64,000 bases of DNA from Patiria pectinifera (lineage: Eukaryota > Echinodermata > Asteroidea > Valvatida > Asterinidae): assembly GCA_029964075.1 (NCBI GenBank), contig CM057141.1:10292001-10356000 (forward strand), in the 5' to 3' direction. Numbering within the stretch: position 1 is the stretch's first letter; every line of letters begins with the position of its first letter. Both the position numbers and the translations under genes were made by a program. Below the pieces are notes generated by a model that saw nothing but the letters and a program-made list of their open reading frames with translations, was not told the DNA's origin and ran no database searches. Of the stretch, positions 1 to 13,238 are shown one piece after another.

Positions 1-3000
1 TATTTAATTTTTCCCATAGACTTTGTACACAGAAATTAAAAAAACAATTGTCGATTTTCAAAGGGCATTTTTTACTCTTTGCCAGTAATTTATTTACACC
101 AATCTTTGTCCAAGCAAAGACCCTAATTCAAACAACATTGTGTAATGATGACGTCATGATACTTAAATTGTCCATTTAAGGGTAGGTCTAAAACATTTCA
201 AAGCTTCGAGGCAATGAGCAAACTCGGACATGCCCTGCGCACGCTTAAAACTTCAGGTTGACAATACCTCTGCTTTAAAACATGCACAGGACGTCCACAA
301 TGTGTACATGTACATGCACGTTGTAGATAGGCACATACATCGTATGTCAGTCAGCCTGCAGCGCACGTGTTGCTGAGGTCAAATCCTGTCCACAGTGACC
401 GTTTTAGCAGATTTTCGGCTAACTTCGACAGATTTTATGTTCATGCATGCGCATAGACAGGGACGTATTAAAGCACTTTTGGCATTAATCTTTGTCAGAC
501 ATCACTGACAGTTGGCATAAGCATAGTCCCTATAGCCAAGATGTGTCCCGAAGAGTGACGTCATGGTGACGTCATCAAGTGATTTATTATGGATTTATGA
601 ATAATTAATTTTTCTCATAGACTTTGTACACAGCTTTCTCCACAAGTATTTCCCTATACAACACTGATATATCTTACTGAGTAGTTCTGAACTTCGGCTG
701 AGAAGTACTATGAGATGGTAAAAGAAATCGTATTTTTTTACGCCTGTCATTTGATTGAAAATATTCCCAAGAGTTAGAATACCAAGTAATATTTTATAAA
801 AATGTTTCAGTTTAAAGGAAAATCACGCATTTAAAGGTGCAGTTTTTCTGCTGTGGGATTTTTAACCTATTGACTTTGTACACGTTTTCAAGCCACCATT
901 TTCATAACTTGGCGATCTGGAATCCTCATCAAAGTTACAGCCAAGGAAGACCCTCATACAAAAATTATGCCAAGACTATGACATCATGATGACGTCATCA
1001 TCAAGTGATTTATTATGGATTCATGAATAATTAATTGTTCTCATAGACTTTGTACACAGCTTTCTCCACAAATCTTTTCCTATACAACACTGATATTTCT
1101 TACTGAGTAGTTCTGAACTTCGGCCGAGAATTACTATGAGAAGGAAAAAGAAATCGTATTTTTTTACGTTTGCCATTTGATTGAAAATATTCCCAAGAGT
1201 CAGAAAATCAAGTAATATTTTATAAAAATGTTTCAGTTTAAAGGCAAATCACGTATTTAAAGGTGCAGTTTTTCTGCTGTTGGGTTTTAACCCATTGACT
1301 TTGTACACGTTTTGAAGCCACCATTTTTATAACTTGGCGATCTGGAATCGTCATCAAAGTTACAGCCAAGGAAAACCCTCATACAAAAACTATGCCAAGA
1401 CTATGACATCACGATGACGTCATCACCTAATTTTTTTATTGATTTTTGAAAATTTACGTACATATTATGAAGTCTTATATCTACAGAAATGTAAGTCCGA
1501 TTGGGTTGAAACTTGGTATGTGGCTATACCAGGATGTGTTATAGATTTAAAATGAGGTGACGTCATGATGACGTCATCCTGAGATTTTATATGAATATTT
1601 TTTTTTGACCTTTTAGCCATATCTCCCGAACGCAACATGCAAAATGCAAAATTCTTTTTTGCATTTGGTCTGTTATGTAATAGCTATTCGCACAAAACTT
1701 GAAAAATGTGTGACGTCATCATGACGTCATCAAAATGCGATTTTTCAAAACTCATATAAGGAAAGGTCCAATTGTCATGAAACTTGGTGGGTAGGTAGTT
1801 AATCATACTAGTATGCAAAGTTCGAAGTGACGTCACGATGACGTCATCGAAAAATTTAAAAATATTTGTCGATTTTCAAAGTGCCTTTTTGACTCTTTGC
1901 CAGTAATTTATTTAGATCACTCTTTGTCCAAGCAAAGACCTTGTACACACGCACATACATCGTATTGCCGAGGTCAAATCCTGTCCATAGTGACCGTTTT
2001 AGCCGATTTTCGGCTAACTTTGACAGATTTTATGTTCATGCATATTCAGGGCATATTATTGATTTAAAAAATCATAATGCGGAAAAGCCCCATGTTCTGT
2101 TGCAAACAGACATAGACCTCTAGTTTTTTCTTTCTTCTTCTTCTTCTTCTTCTTCTTCTTTTTGTTCCACTTCAAATGCCATTGACTTTGTGCACGTTTT
2201 TTCTCAGTGCCACTTTTGGCATTAATCTTTGCCATACATCATTCAAACTTAGCATAAGCATTGTCCCTATAGCAAAGATGTGTCCCGAAGATTGACGTCA
2301 TGGTGACGTCATCGACTAATTTATTATAGATTTTTGAATATTTAATTTTTCCCATAGACTTTGTACACAGAAATTTTAAAAAATTGTCGCTTTTCAAAGG
2401 GCATTTTCGACTCTTTGCCAGTTATTCATTTACACCAATCTTTGTCCAAGCAAAGACCCTACTCCAAACAACATTGTGGAATGATGACGTCATGATGACG
2501 TCATCCTGTGTTTATTTATAGGCAATTAAATTGTGACACTTTTAATATTTAAAAATGCATAAGAAATCAACCGTACGCGTCCGCAGCATTCTGTTGCCGG
2601 CAAGTGGTACAGTAGGTTGAGGTCTTCATTTCATTCAGTGTGCGTGCAATCACGTGACCCTTGCTTCCGGTCGAAAAAGGCCCAAACCGGAAGTGGCTTA
2701 TTATTTGAAAATGGTAATAGAAATGAACTTGCTTTCTACGGTGTTAGTCTCTTGGCCGATAGTATTCTTCAAATCATCTACCGATGACGTCATGCAATCT
2801 TCGAGCGCCCTCTAGCGACAGGTTGAAAATTAGCAAAAATGTATTTTGAATAGATGTCTGTGGCGAAGTTTGTCGGAATCACCTAAATATTGGTGTATAT
2901 GATGACCTTGACCCACTTAAGACGTGTGCGAAGTTTTAGGCGAACGACATCATCAGACCGGAAGTTATAATAAAAAGACCCTTTTTCATTTGAAAATTCC

Positions 3001-6000
3001 TGAAAAATCAACCATGGCAGTTTTTTTTATTTGTTTTTACTTTAATTGTCGATTGAAGGGTAGGTCTAAAACATTTGAAAGTTTCGAGGCGATAAGCGAA
3101 CTCGAACAACTCTGCGCACGCTTAAAACTTCACGTTGACAATACCTCTGCTTCAAAACATGCACAGGACAGGACGTCCACAATGTACATGTACATGCACG
3201 TACGTTGTACATAGGCACATACATCGTATGTCAGTCAGCCTGCAGCGCACGTGTTGCTGAGGTCAAATCCTGTCCACAGTGACCGTTTTAGCCGATTTTC
3301 GGCTAACTTTGACAGATTGTATGTTCATGCATGCGCATAGACAGGGACGTATTATAGCACTTTTGGCATTAATCTTTGTCAGATATCATTGAAAGTTGGC
3401 ATAAGCATAGTCCCTATAGCCAAGATGTGTCCCGAAGAGTGACGTCATGGTGACGTCATCAAGTGATTTATTATGGATTTATGAATAATTAATTTTTCTC
3501 ATAGACTTTGTACACAGCTTTCTCCACAAGTCTTTCCCTATACAACACTGATATATCTTACCGAGTAGTTCTGAACTTCGGCTGAGAATTACTATGAAAA
3601 GGAAAAAGAAATCGTATTTTTTTACGCCTGTCATTTGATTGAAAATATTCCCAAGAGTTAGAATAGCAAGTAATATTTTATAAAAATGTTTCAGTTTAAA
3701 GGCAAATCACGCATTTAAAGGTGCAGTTTTTCTGCTGTGGGATTTTTAACCTATTGACTTTGTACACGTTTTCAAGCCACCATTTTCATAACTTGGCGAT
3801 CTGGAATCGTCATCAAAGTTACAGACAAGGAAGACCCTCATACACAAATTATGCCAACACTATGACATCATGATGACATCATCATCAAGTGATTTATTAT
3901 GGATTCATGAATAATTAATTTTTCTCATAGACTTTGTACACAGCTTTCTCCACAAGTCTTTTCCTATACAACACTGATATATCTTACTGAGTAGTTCTGA
4001 ACTTCGGCTGAGAATTACTCTGAGAAAGATAAAGAAATCATATTTTTTTTACGTTTGCCATTTGATTGAAAATATTCCCAAGAGTCAGAATATCAAGTAA
4101 TATTTTATAAAAATGTTTCAGTTTAAAGGCAAATCACGTATTTAAAGGTGCAGTTTTTCTGCTGTTGGATTTTTAACCCATTGACTTTGTACACGTTTTC
4201 AAGCCACCATTCTTCTAACTTGGCGATCTGGAATCGTCATCAAAGTTACAGCCAAGAAAGACCCTCATACAGAAACTATGCCAAGACTATGACGTCACGA
4301 TGACGTCATCACCTAATTTTTTTATTGATTTTTCAAAATTTACGTACATATTGTGAAGTCTTATATCTACAGAAATGTAAGTCCGACTGGGTTGAAACTT
4401 GGTATGTGGCTATACCAGGATGTGTTATAGATTAAAAATGAGGTGACGTCATGATGACGTCATCCTGAGATTTTATATGAATATTTATTTTTTTGGACCT
4501 TTTAGCCATATCTCCCGAACGCAACATGCAAAATGCAAAATTCTTTTTTGCATTTGGTCCGTTATGTAATAGCTATTCGCACAAAACTTGAAAAATGTGT
4601 GACGTCATCATGACGTCATCAAAATGCGATTTTTTAAAACTCATATAAGGAAAGGTCCAATTGTCATGAAACTTGGTGGGTAGGTAGTTAATCATACTAG
4701 TATGCAAAGTTCGAAGTGACGTCACGATGACGTCATCAAAACATTAAAAAATATTTGTCGATTTTCAAAGTGCGTTTTCAACTCTTTGCCAGTAATTTAT
4801 TTAGATCACTCTTTGTCAAAGCAAAGACCTTGTAAACACGCACATACATCGCATTGCCGAGGTCAAATCCTGTCCACAGTGACCGTTTCAGCCGATTTTC
4901 GGCTAACTTTGAAAGATTTTATGTTCATGCATATTCAGGGCATATTATTGATTAAAAAAATCATAATGCGGAAAAGCCCTATGTTCTGTTGCAAACAGAC
5001 ATAGACCTCTAGTCTTCTTCTTTTTGTTCCACTTCAAATGCCATTGACTTTGTGCACGTTTTTTCTGGCCTCCACTTTTGGCATTAAACTTTGTCATACA
5101 TTATTCAAAGTTTGCATAAGCATAGTCCCTATAGCAAAGATGTGTCCCGAAGATTGACGTCATGGTGACGTCATCGACTAATTTATTATAGATTTTTGAA
5201 TATTTAATTTTTCCCATAGACTTTGTACACAGAAATTTAGAAAAAATTGTCGATTTTCAAAGGGCATTTTCGGCTGTTTGCCAGTAATTCATTCACACCA
5301 CTATTTGTCCAAGCAAAGACCCTAATTCAAACAACATATTGTAAAGATGACGTCATGATGACGTCATCAGGTGTTTCTTTATAGGCAATTAAATAGTGAC
5401 ACTTTTAATATTTGAAAATGCATAAGAAATCAACTGTATGCGTCCGCAGTATTCTGTTGCCGGCAAGTGGTAGAGTAGGTTGAGGTCTTTATTTCATTTA
5501 GTGTGCGTGAAATCACGTGACCCTTGCTTCCGGTCGAAAAAGGCCCAAACCGGAAGTGGCTTATTATTTGGAAATGGTGATAGATATGAACTTGCTTTTA
5601 ACGGTGTTAGTCTCTTGGCTTAAAGTATTCTTTAAATCATCTACCAATGACGTCATGAAATCTTCGGGCGCCCTCTAGCGACAGGTTGAAAATTTGCAAA
5701 AATGTATTTTGAATAGATGTCTGTGGCGAAGTTTGTCGGAATTGCCTAAATATTTACCCACTTAAGACGTGTGCAAAGTTTTAGGCGAATGACGTCATCA
5801 GACCGGAAGTTATAATAAAAAGACCCTTTTTCATTTGAAAATTCGTGAAAAATCAACCATGGCAGTTTTTATGTTAGTTTTTACTTTAATTGTCGATTTA
5901 AGGGTAGGTCTAATACATTTGAAAGCTTCGAGGCAATAAGCCCACTTGGACATGCCCTGCGCACGCTTAAAACTTCACTTTGACAATGCCTCTGCTCTAA

Positions 6001-7376
6001 AACATGCACAGAACGTTTATACACGTACATGTATGTACATGTACATACACATACGTTACGCACAAACATCGTATGTCAGTCAGCCTGCAGAGCACGTGTT
6101 GCCGAGGTCAAATCCTGTCCACATCACAGTGACAGTTTTAGCCGATTCTCGGCTAACTGTGACAGATTTTATGTTCATGTATGCGCATAGTCAGGGACGT
6201 ATAATAAAAAATCATAATGCCGAAAAGCCCTATGTTACGTATTTAAAGGTGCAGTTTTTCTGCAGTGGGATTTTCCACAAGTCTTTTCCTATACAACACT
6301 GATATCTTACTGAGTAGTTCTGAACTTCAGCCGAGAATTACTATGAGAAGGAAAGAGAAATCGTATCATTCGATTGAACATATTCCTAAGGGTCAGAATA
6401 TCAAGTAATATTTCATAAAAATGTTTCAGTTCAAAGGCAAATTACAAATTTAAAGGTGCAATTTTTCTGCAGTGGATTTGTTTAGTGACTTTGTACACGT
6501 GTTATTAGCCCATTGACTTTGTACACATTTTCAAGCCACCATTTCTATAACTTGGCGATCTGGAATCGTCATCAATGTTACAGCCAAGGAAAACCCTCAC
6601 ACAAAAATTATGCCAAGACTATGACGTCATGATGACGTCATCACCTAATTGTTTTTATTGATTTTTGAAAATTTACGTGCATATTATGAAGTCCTATATC
6701 TACAGAACTGTCAGTCTGATTGGGTTGAAACTTGGTATGTGGCTAGACCAGGATGTGTTATAGGTTAAAAAAAATTAGGTGACGCCATGATGACGTCATC
6801 CAGAGATTTTATATGAATATTTGAAGTTTTTGACCTTTTAGCTATATTTTATGAACGTAACATGCACAATTCAAAATTCTTTGTGTATTTGGTCTGTTAG
6901 GTAAAAGGTATTTGCACAAAATTTTGAAAAAAATATCTGACATCATTCTGACGTCATAAAAATGCGATTTTTCAAAATACATATAAGGAAAGGTCTGACT
7001 GTCATGAAACCTAGTGGGTAGGTAAATAATGGTACAAGTATACAAAGTTCAAAGTGACGTAATTTTTAAATATTTATAATTTTATTCTGCTTCCACAAAT
7101 TGCACACTTTCTTTCATCGGATTGACATTAAACTTGGTTCAAACCAAAATTACAATGACAAAATGTGCATTGAGAAGGGTCTTAAGGATGACGTCATTGC
7201 AGGGCAAGTGACATCATTTGATAAAATTATACTTTAGGAATTATTCTAAGCGTTTTGAACAACCTTTAACTGCATGAAGCACTCTGAAAAGTGACTGCAA
7301 AAGGACAAACGAAATAAATATTTGTAAAATGCGAAAAAGCCCTGTGTTCTGTTTGCAAACAGACATACAGCTCTAG
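1..7376 (+). mobile_element. head-to-tail array of Helitron-like units rich in TGACGTCA palindromes
   Basis: About 2.5 tandem copies of a unit near 2.88 kb (for example the same text at 541 and 3427, and at 2280 and 5143). Units end with a hairpin (arms around TGTCTGTT/AACAGACA), a ~10-base tail and CTAG at 2120..2123, 5009..5012 and 7373..7376. At 5012/5013 CTAG is followed directly by TCTTCTTC, which begins the next unit. A 5' TC and a 3' hairpin plus CTRR are Helitron signatures. Each unit also holds an internal ~425-bp duplication and many pairs of TGACGTCA dyads at 130-200-bp spacing beside a GTTGAAACTTGG motif. No Rep/helicase coding was found, so these are non-autonomous. The third unit is shorter (~2.36 kb). 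Confidence 0.6.
2126..2161 (+). repeat. (TTC)n microsatellite
   Basis: About ten TTC triplets immediately after a unit-ending CTAG. The equivalent junction at 5013 has only two to three, so the run marks the 5' start of the unit and has expanded in one copy. Confidence 0.85.
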
Positions 7377-8196
7377 TTATTTGTTTTCTTACTTACATTC
7401 GCTTTTTTCAAAAGAAACCTCCGTCATTACAAATTCGCTTCGCGATATAACTACTTCGCAATTCGATGTCACGCACGGTGACTATAATCACGTGGCGACG
7501 ACTGGTTCCCGCCGCGCCGCCGCGCAGGGGCCAATTTAGAAGACATAATGAAAATGCGGTAACCAGTCCATAGCTAGCTATGCGACCGATAGCACGCTTT
7601 CAGTACAGTGCAGGCCACTGTCAACTGGTCGGATTCGACATCGTAAAAATGCCAAGAAAACACCGATGGAAAAAGAACATTTTTGCAAGTTAATTTACAG
7701 AATTGATCTAGCTTGTCTGTGTATGTATTTTCTGTGTCCAAGAGTTCATTTTGAGATCGCATTACTCGTATTTGGAGTGATACATGCCGCGTGTTTCCCG
7801 AAATTGTTGACTGTTAAAAACAGGTCTGTCGGCCCATGGCAGGCCGCTCGCCACACATGCTCGCATCACACACCTCGGAGTTTTGGCCAGCTCCCCGCGT
7901 CTTGACTAGCGTTGTACATATGGTGCGAACAGCCTGAATTTTCCATTATTTTTTGAAATTATCGAACGTAAATACATTGACAATAATTAAAGGTAGGTTT
8001 TACTCACTTTTTGTTGCCATTTCGTGTATAGCTTTCGTAGTGCAATAGAAATAGTTCAGGCTAAAACTTCGCATATAATTGAATACCCCATTCAATCTGC
8101 ATAACAAAATTGGCAAAAAAAAAAAAAATTCCGACCGACCGACCCTATTTTTGAAAGGCATGTAATCAGAAGCAGAACTATTTTTTTTTTGGCCTA
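7377..8196. mobile_element. inverted-repeat DNA element, right part (copy 1)
   Basis: About 800 bp that match 10970..11807 in the same orientation. The right terminus reads through CCGACCGACC, AGCAGAACTA and TTTTTTTGGCCTAA, as in copy 2. The left terminus is missing: the match starts right after the CTAG that closes the Helitron-like array, consistent with that array having inserted into this element. Short open frames here differ between copies and are not genes. Confidence 0.6.
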
Positions 8197-8600
8197 ATGT
8201 AAATTTTCCTATGGTGCGTCTTAAGACGCACCATTGGAAAGGCCTTCTTTCGTTTATTACTTCAAAATGACAGCTTCCCAGAAAGAATAATTTCACAGGG
8301 AGTTTAGTTCCCTTACTATCTTTCAACCAAGTTTGTTTTTCAACAATAACTACGTAAGTTACTTTTCGGATGGCTGCAAATGATGGACTATAGCTTTAAT
8401 GTTATGGCGTTTGGCCAAAAAAAAGAGGAAAAAGTGTGACAAAGAATTAACCTACAGTTCAAAAATAACTCATTTTGAAAAGAAAACAAGTGGACTGGAA
8501 TTGAGGTTTTACACAAATTATAGCAAGAAGATGTACCCTTTCTATTGAAAAAGTAAACATCAGATGTTAAAATGTTTTGCCAGAATGGCATGCACAATTT
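8197..8600. other. AT-rich DNA without a supported gene
   Basis: About 400 bp of low-complexity, AT-rich sequence. Open frames are short and carry no recognisable motif. Confidence 0.5.
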
Positions 8601-8608
8601 AAAATTGG

Positions 8609-8662
8609 GTTGTGGATGTAACATACGGTGTCCCGTGTTTCATATTATGTTACATCCACAAC
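8609..8662. repeat. 17-bp-arm hairpin built from the ACATCCACAAC motif
   Basis: GTTGTGGATGTAACATA at 8609 faces its reverse complement ending at 8662 across ~20 bases. The same motif recurs on the + strand at 8826, 10168 and 10344. Confidence 0.75.
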
Positions 8663-8977
8663 CGGCTCGTGCAAAATTTTCTTTTTGCAGCAATTTAGGT
8701 CGGATTGACCCCAATATTTCATGATTGAACTGGTATTTGTGAAATAATGTGATCGTAGTCTATGCAAATAGATGTTTTGGCCAAATATGAAGAAAATCTT
8801 ATGCCTGTGGGCACATGGTGTCCGTGTTACATCCACAACTGGTTGACATACACTGTAGGCATGCCTAAAATAAGTATGAAAATCATGACCTGCAATCTGC
8901 AAATTGCCCTTGAAACAGAGATTTGGGGACAACATTTCTAAACACAAACAACATTTAGTTCCATTTATATTGAGGGA

Positions 8978-10130
8978 AAAATCAAGGATGATTTTTGTTT
9001 TATTGAACTACAGGAGACAGTATACATTTGATGCACAAACAACACTTACCACAACTCATGGTCAATGTTGGTCAATGGCCCCCACATGGGAGGTCCCCCA
9101 CATCCTGTTTCCAAGGGCGACTTGGGCTTTGCAAATCTGAGGCATTCCAAGCATATATTACCCTCTCCCCTGAGCAAAGGTTACAATTGACACAGCCGTT
9201 TTCAAAAGCATTGCCAAGAACTTAAATAAATGTTTTCAAATACTATACTAATTGTACCTATACTACATGTACATGTGTATCGTCCTACCAGCAAGTAACT
9301 TTTTAAATTTATTGTCAACTACCCACAATCTAGTTGTTTGGGAAACACTTTTTGGAGGATTTCTCTTTTATTTCTTAGATGTTGTTACAATATAGACTCT
9401 AGTGTATGTGATTTGGCCTTGTAGAATTTCTTAATTCAATTTGGTCTGGCCTACCGGTATAAGTAGCCTTAGAATAAATGGTTCTCCATTAATGTACCCA
9501 AAACAGCTTGACTGTTTGTCTCCTTATTTTATGTGGTTCACTAAAGGAAACAATCAAGGATGATTTTTGTTTTATTGAACTACAGGAGACAGTATACATT
9601 TGATGCACAAACAACACTTACCACAACTCATGGTCAGTGTTGGTCAATGGCCCCCACATGGGAGGTCCCCCACATCCTGTTTCCAAGTACTCTCCCTCAT
9701 GAGTCATGGAAACAGATGGTTTTTCATACTCAACCAGTTCATTGAAATAATTAGTATTGTCTCTATGCGTCATGAAATGGGTTTATATTGTGAAGGCAAG
9801 TGCGATCAGCTTCATTTTGATTCAAGCCGCAGCAGCACTGACCTCAACAATTTACTTCCCACCCTCCCTCCCCTTTAATTAAATTTTGTAATAGTTTTGC
9901 CTAAAGTTTTCTTTTTACTGTCTAATTTTGTATCCCATTGATGAGGATTTCTCTTTTATTTCTTAGATGTAGTTACAATATAGACTCTAGTGTATGTGGT
10001 TTGGCCTTGTAGAATTTCTTAATTCAATTTGGTCTGGCCTAGTATATAGCCTTAGAATAAATGGTTCTCCATTAATGTACCCAAAACAGTTTGACTGTTT
10101 GTCTCCTTATTTTATGTGGTTCATTAAAGT
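8978..10130 (+). repeat. two-copy tandem duplication, ~0.57-0.59 kb unit
   Basis: The first ~155 bp of each unit match at offset 571 (8981 against 9552) and the last ~185 bp at offset 588 (9355 against 9943). The central ~220 bp of the two units differ. Both units end with AGAATAAATGG and a GTGGTTCA run. I see no open frame shared along the whole unit. Confidence 0.8.
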
Positions 10131-10357
10131 GAAAAATACCGCATTGTGATGTAGTGGTGTCCCACATGTTACATCCACAACCATTACTTTTAGCAATTTT
10201 AGCAGTCTTTAAAAGTATGTAAGTATGGATAATATTAAATGAAGCTATTTGATGATAAACTCAAGTTTGGTGTGAATTTGAAGCATTTTGAAGTATTAAT
10301 TATGAACAAAACAAGGTTTGGATTTAACAGGACGTGGCTTCCGGTAACATCCACAAC

Positions 10358-10772
10358 TTCTCCACAGTCATAACATGTAAGTGTACAAATTTACCAACTT
10401 TACAAAATCATGTGACTTAAATTTGAATGAATTGTTAAACCACAATGTATGGGCTATCAAAAAATGCATTTAACAAAACTTGTACAAGCAATTTGAACAT
10501 TTGACCCCAATGTCACACTTTGTATCTCAACTTCGTGGAATGACCCAGAGCTCTAAAGCGCTAAACTCGATGTACTAAGTAATGCCTGATGGGCGCATCC
10601 ATGTTTGTAAACCTATGGAGAACTAGGAATTTTGTACGGCTTTTGTAAATCTGCATTTGTATTCCATACTGGTGCGTTATCAAAGCCGGAACGCCCAAAA
10701 CTGAAACGCACGATCAGCAAATGAGCGTGTCAAATGAGCAAACAGTGCAGCGCGTGCGCGTATTCGCTGCAT
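10358..10772. other. AT-rich DNA without a supported gene
   Basis: No splice-bounded frame, inverted repeat or simple repeat stands out in these ~400 bp. Confidence 0.4.
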
Positions 10773-11807
10773 AATAAGGCAAAAAAAAAGAATAGTTCTG
10801 CTTCCGGTTACCCGACCGACCCTATTTTTAGGCTGCGACCCTAAAAATTTTATCGGCAATTCCAAAAAAAAATATTGATTGAATATATAAAAATAAAAAC
10901 CTTATGTCTTGTCTGTCTTCACAAAATACCTCTCAACAACCCTTTTGCATCAAAAAATGCTTGTATTTATTGTTTTCTGACTTACATTCGCTATTTTCTC
11001 AAAAGAAACCTCCGTTATTTTTACAAATTCGCTGTGCGATTCAACTGCTTCCCAATTCAATGTCTAGCTATAATCACGTGCGTAATAAGCGCAATGCGGC
11101 GACGACTGGTTCCCGCCGCGCCGCGCAGGGGCCAATTATGAAAATGCGGTAACTAGTCTGTGCACGGCTATGCGATCGTTAGCGCTAGCATGGCTATGCA
11201 GGCGCAGGCGCGTGCTCTGTCATCTGGTCGGACTCGACATCATAAAAATGCTGAGAAAGACATCGTAAAAATGCCAAGAAAACACCGATGGAGAAAGAAC
11301 ATTTTTGCAAATTAAATCACAGATTTGATCTAGCTTGTCTGTGTATGTATTTTCCGTGTTCAAGAGTTCATTTTGAGACCGCCCTACTCGTATTTGGAGT
11401 GATACAATGCAGCATGTTTCCTGAAATGTTCGACCCGTTGGCCGCGGGCCACACATGTACATGTACAGTGCATCACACACTTCGGAGTTTTGGCCAGCTC
11501 CCCTTCTTGACTAGCGTTGTGCCTATGGTGCGAACGACCTGAATTTCCCACAATTTTTTTTACGAATTATCGAACGTAAATATATTGACAATAATTAAGG
11601 TAGGTTTTATTCACTTTTTGTGGCCATTTTGTGTATAGCTTTTGTAGTGCAATGGAAATAGTTCAGGCTAAAACTTCGCATATAATTGAATACCCCATTC
11701 AATCTGCATAAAAAAAATTGGCAAAAAAAAAAAAAATTCCGACCGACCGACCCTATTTTAGAAAGGCATGTAATCAGAAGCAGAACTATTCTTTTTTTTG
11801 GCCTAAG
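10773..11807. mobile_element. 1.0-kb non-autonomous DNA transposon with ~37-bp inverted ends (copy 2)
   Basis: The left end has TAAGGCAAAAAAAAAGAATA then GTTCTGCTTC; the right end is its inverse, closing with TTTTTTTTGGCCTAA. The interior matches copy 1 over ~800 bp, including a CGCCGCGCC stretch near 11115. The ends resemble the 51639..52001 element. It has no transposase frame. Confidence 0.7.
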
Positions 11808-11933
11808 CTTTTTGCCATGACGTTTTTTGAACTGTCATGACGCACTTTTTAAAAAAGTTGTTTGCGTATGTTCTTTGCGCGTTGCATGTAGAGTACACTT
11901 TCAAAATTCAATCTATCTTATTTTCATTATGTT

Positions 11934-12182
11934 CTACGAACATGCACATGAATTCAAAATGTCTGCGCCCAGGACGGCTTCAAAGCGTCTCCGCGGGCAA
12001 GAATGAGGAGTTATGATGAATGCATTCAACTTGCGGTGGTCTCCAAGACTAATCCTTGCCTCCAATATTAAACTTTGGATACATTCGAAATATGCAGTGG
12101 ATGGATCAGGAACCTGTCTATCTAGGTCACCCCAAACTCTCCTTTTCTGTCCGTTGATGAGGTACCTGTGCACTGAGCCCAT
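11934..12182 (-). CDS. unrecognised 82-codon open frame
   Basis: Starts MGSVHRYLINGQKRRVWG and ends at a stop near 11934. Its composition is mixed and protein-like, unlike the repeat-shadow frames around it. I recognise no family, no flanking splice sites are obvious, and it may be a transposon remnant or chance. Confidence 0.2.
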   Translation of the reverse strand: MGSVHRYLINGQKRRVWGDLDRQVPDPSTAYFECIQSLILEARISLGDHRKLNAFIITPHSCPRRRFEAVLGADILNSCACS

Positions 12183-12815
12183 GTAGTATATTAAGTTACA
12201 CTATTTTGAAAGTTTTATTGATAAAACTACACGTAGTTTGTACTGATGTAGGCTAGGCCTATACCTATATTAAACGGGCATTGCACATGTTAAAGCCTAA
12301 ATCCTCAAAAATTTGATCTTTTTATCAGGTTAGCAATAGGCCATAGCGTATTATGTTTATAACGTTTGACCTATCCTATTCCAACATGTCTAAAGGTCTG
12401 GTTGAAAGGAAACTAATGACCTAGGCTAGGCCTAATTCATTGTTTACTAGAGCGAAGACGTACGTGCGCATGCCATTTGCTGCCGCTTGCTGCCAGTGTA
12501 GCATGAATTTAGGTTTTATGAAATACGGACTCGTTGGTGAATGGTGGTATTGTGCATGCTCTTGCATATATAATTAGGAGAGGGACCGGTCACGTGAGAG
12601 GGTTTAACCAATAATATAGGGAAAAAGAGTCTGATTTTCATACGAGTCCGAATTTCATGTGACACCGCCACAGCAGCGTGCTACGTGTGCATGCACGCAT
12701 GCGCGTGGGATTGCAGTTTATTTTCGGTAAACACGCCGCCCGCGCTGCAGACAAAAGTTTCAAAATTATTTACGTTAGGCCTAATTCTCTTTTGAAAATT
12801 TGCTGGAATCCTCTT

Positions 12816-13238
12816 GGGGTAATCCTTACTTTTAGGACCCCTTTCCTATATAAGGTTAAAAGACTCACCAAAACAGCTGACTAAATGACACTCAAAAGTG
12901 ACATTCTGATATTTATTGACACATTTGGCAATGACACCTCTTGAATATCAGGTTTGATTTTGTAGAAAGAGGGCAGGATTTTGATTTATGAGGGGTTAAA
13001 GACGATGATGACAAACAGAAAATAAATTTAAAAAGCAAGATGGCGAACTGCAAAAAAGGTAGGAAAGTCACATTTTCTTTGAAAGTGCTTTCAAAATTAT
13101 AACTAACATGAGTTTGTCTGAAGAAAAAAGACTTCTTTAGCCTGCAAAAGTCACTTTGGTACTGGACAGTCATCTGCAAAAGTCAGTTTTGAACAGAACT
13201 CGTACAAAATAGAGGTGTCCTAAAAGTAAGGATTACCC
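12816..13238. mobile_element. 423-bp MITE with ~27-bp inverted ends and CTCTT duplication
   Basis: The ends are GGGGTAATCCTTACTTTTAG and its inverse. CTCTT at 12811..12815 is repeated at 13239..13243 and is probably the target duplication. The interior holds no coding. Confidence 0.8.

Noticed and set aside
541-2330. TGACGTCA sites as cAMP-response promoters of a nearby gene
   Set aside because: No gene or promoter context at hand; the sites travel with a mobile family. Kept as a property of the element only.
1-7376. CRISPR-like array from regularly spaced short palindromes
   Set aside because: Animal nuclear sequence; spacers are themselves repeated between units and there are no cas genes.
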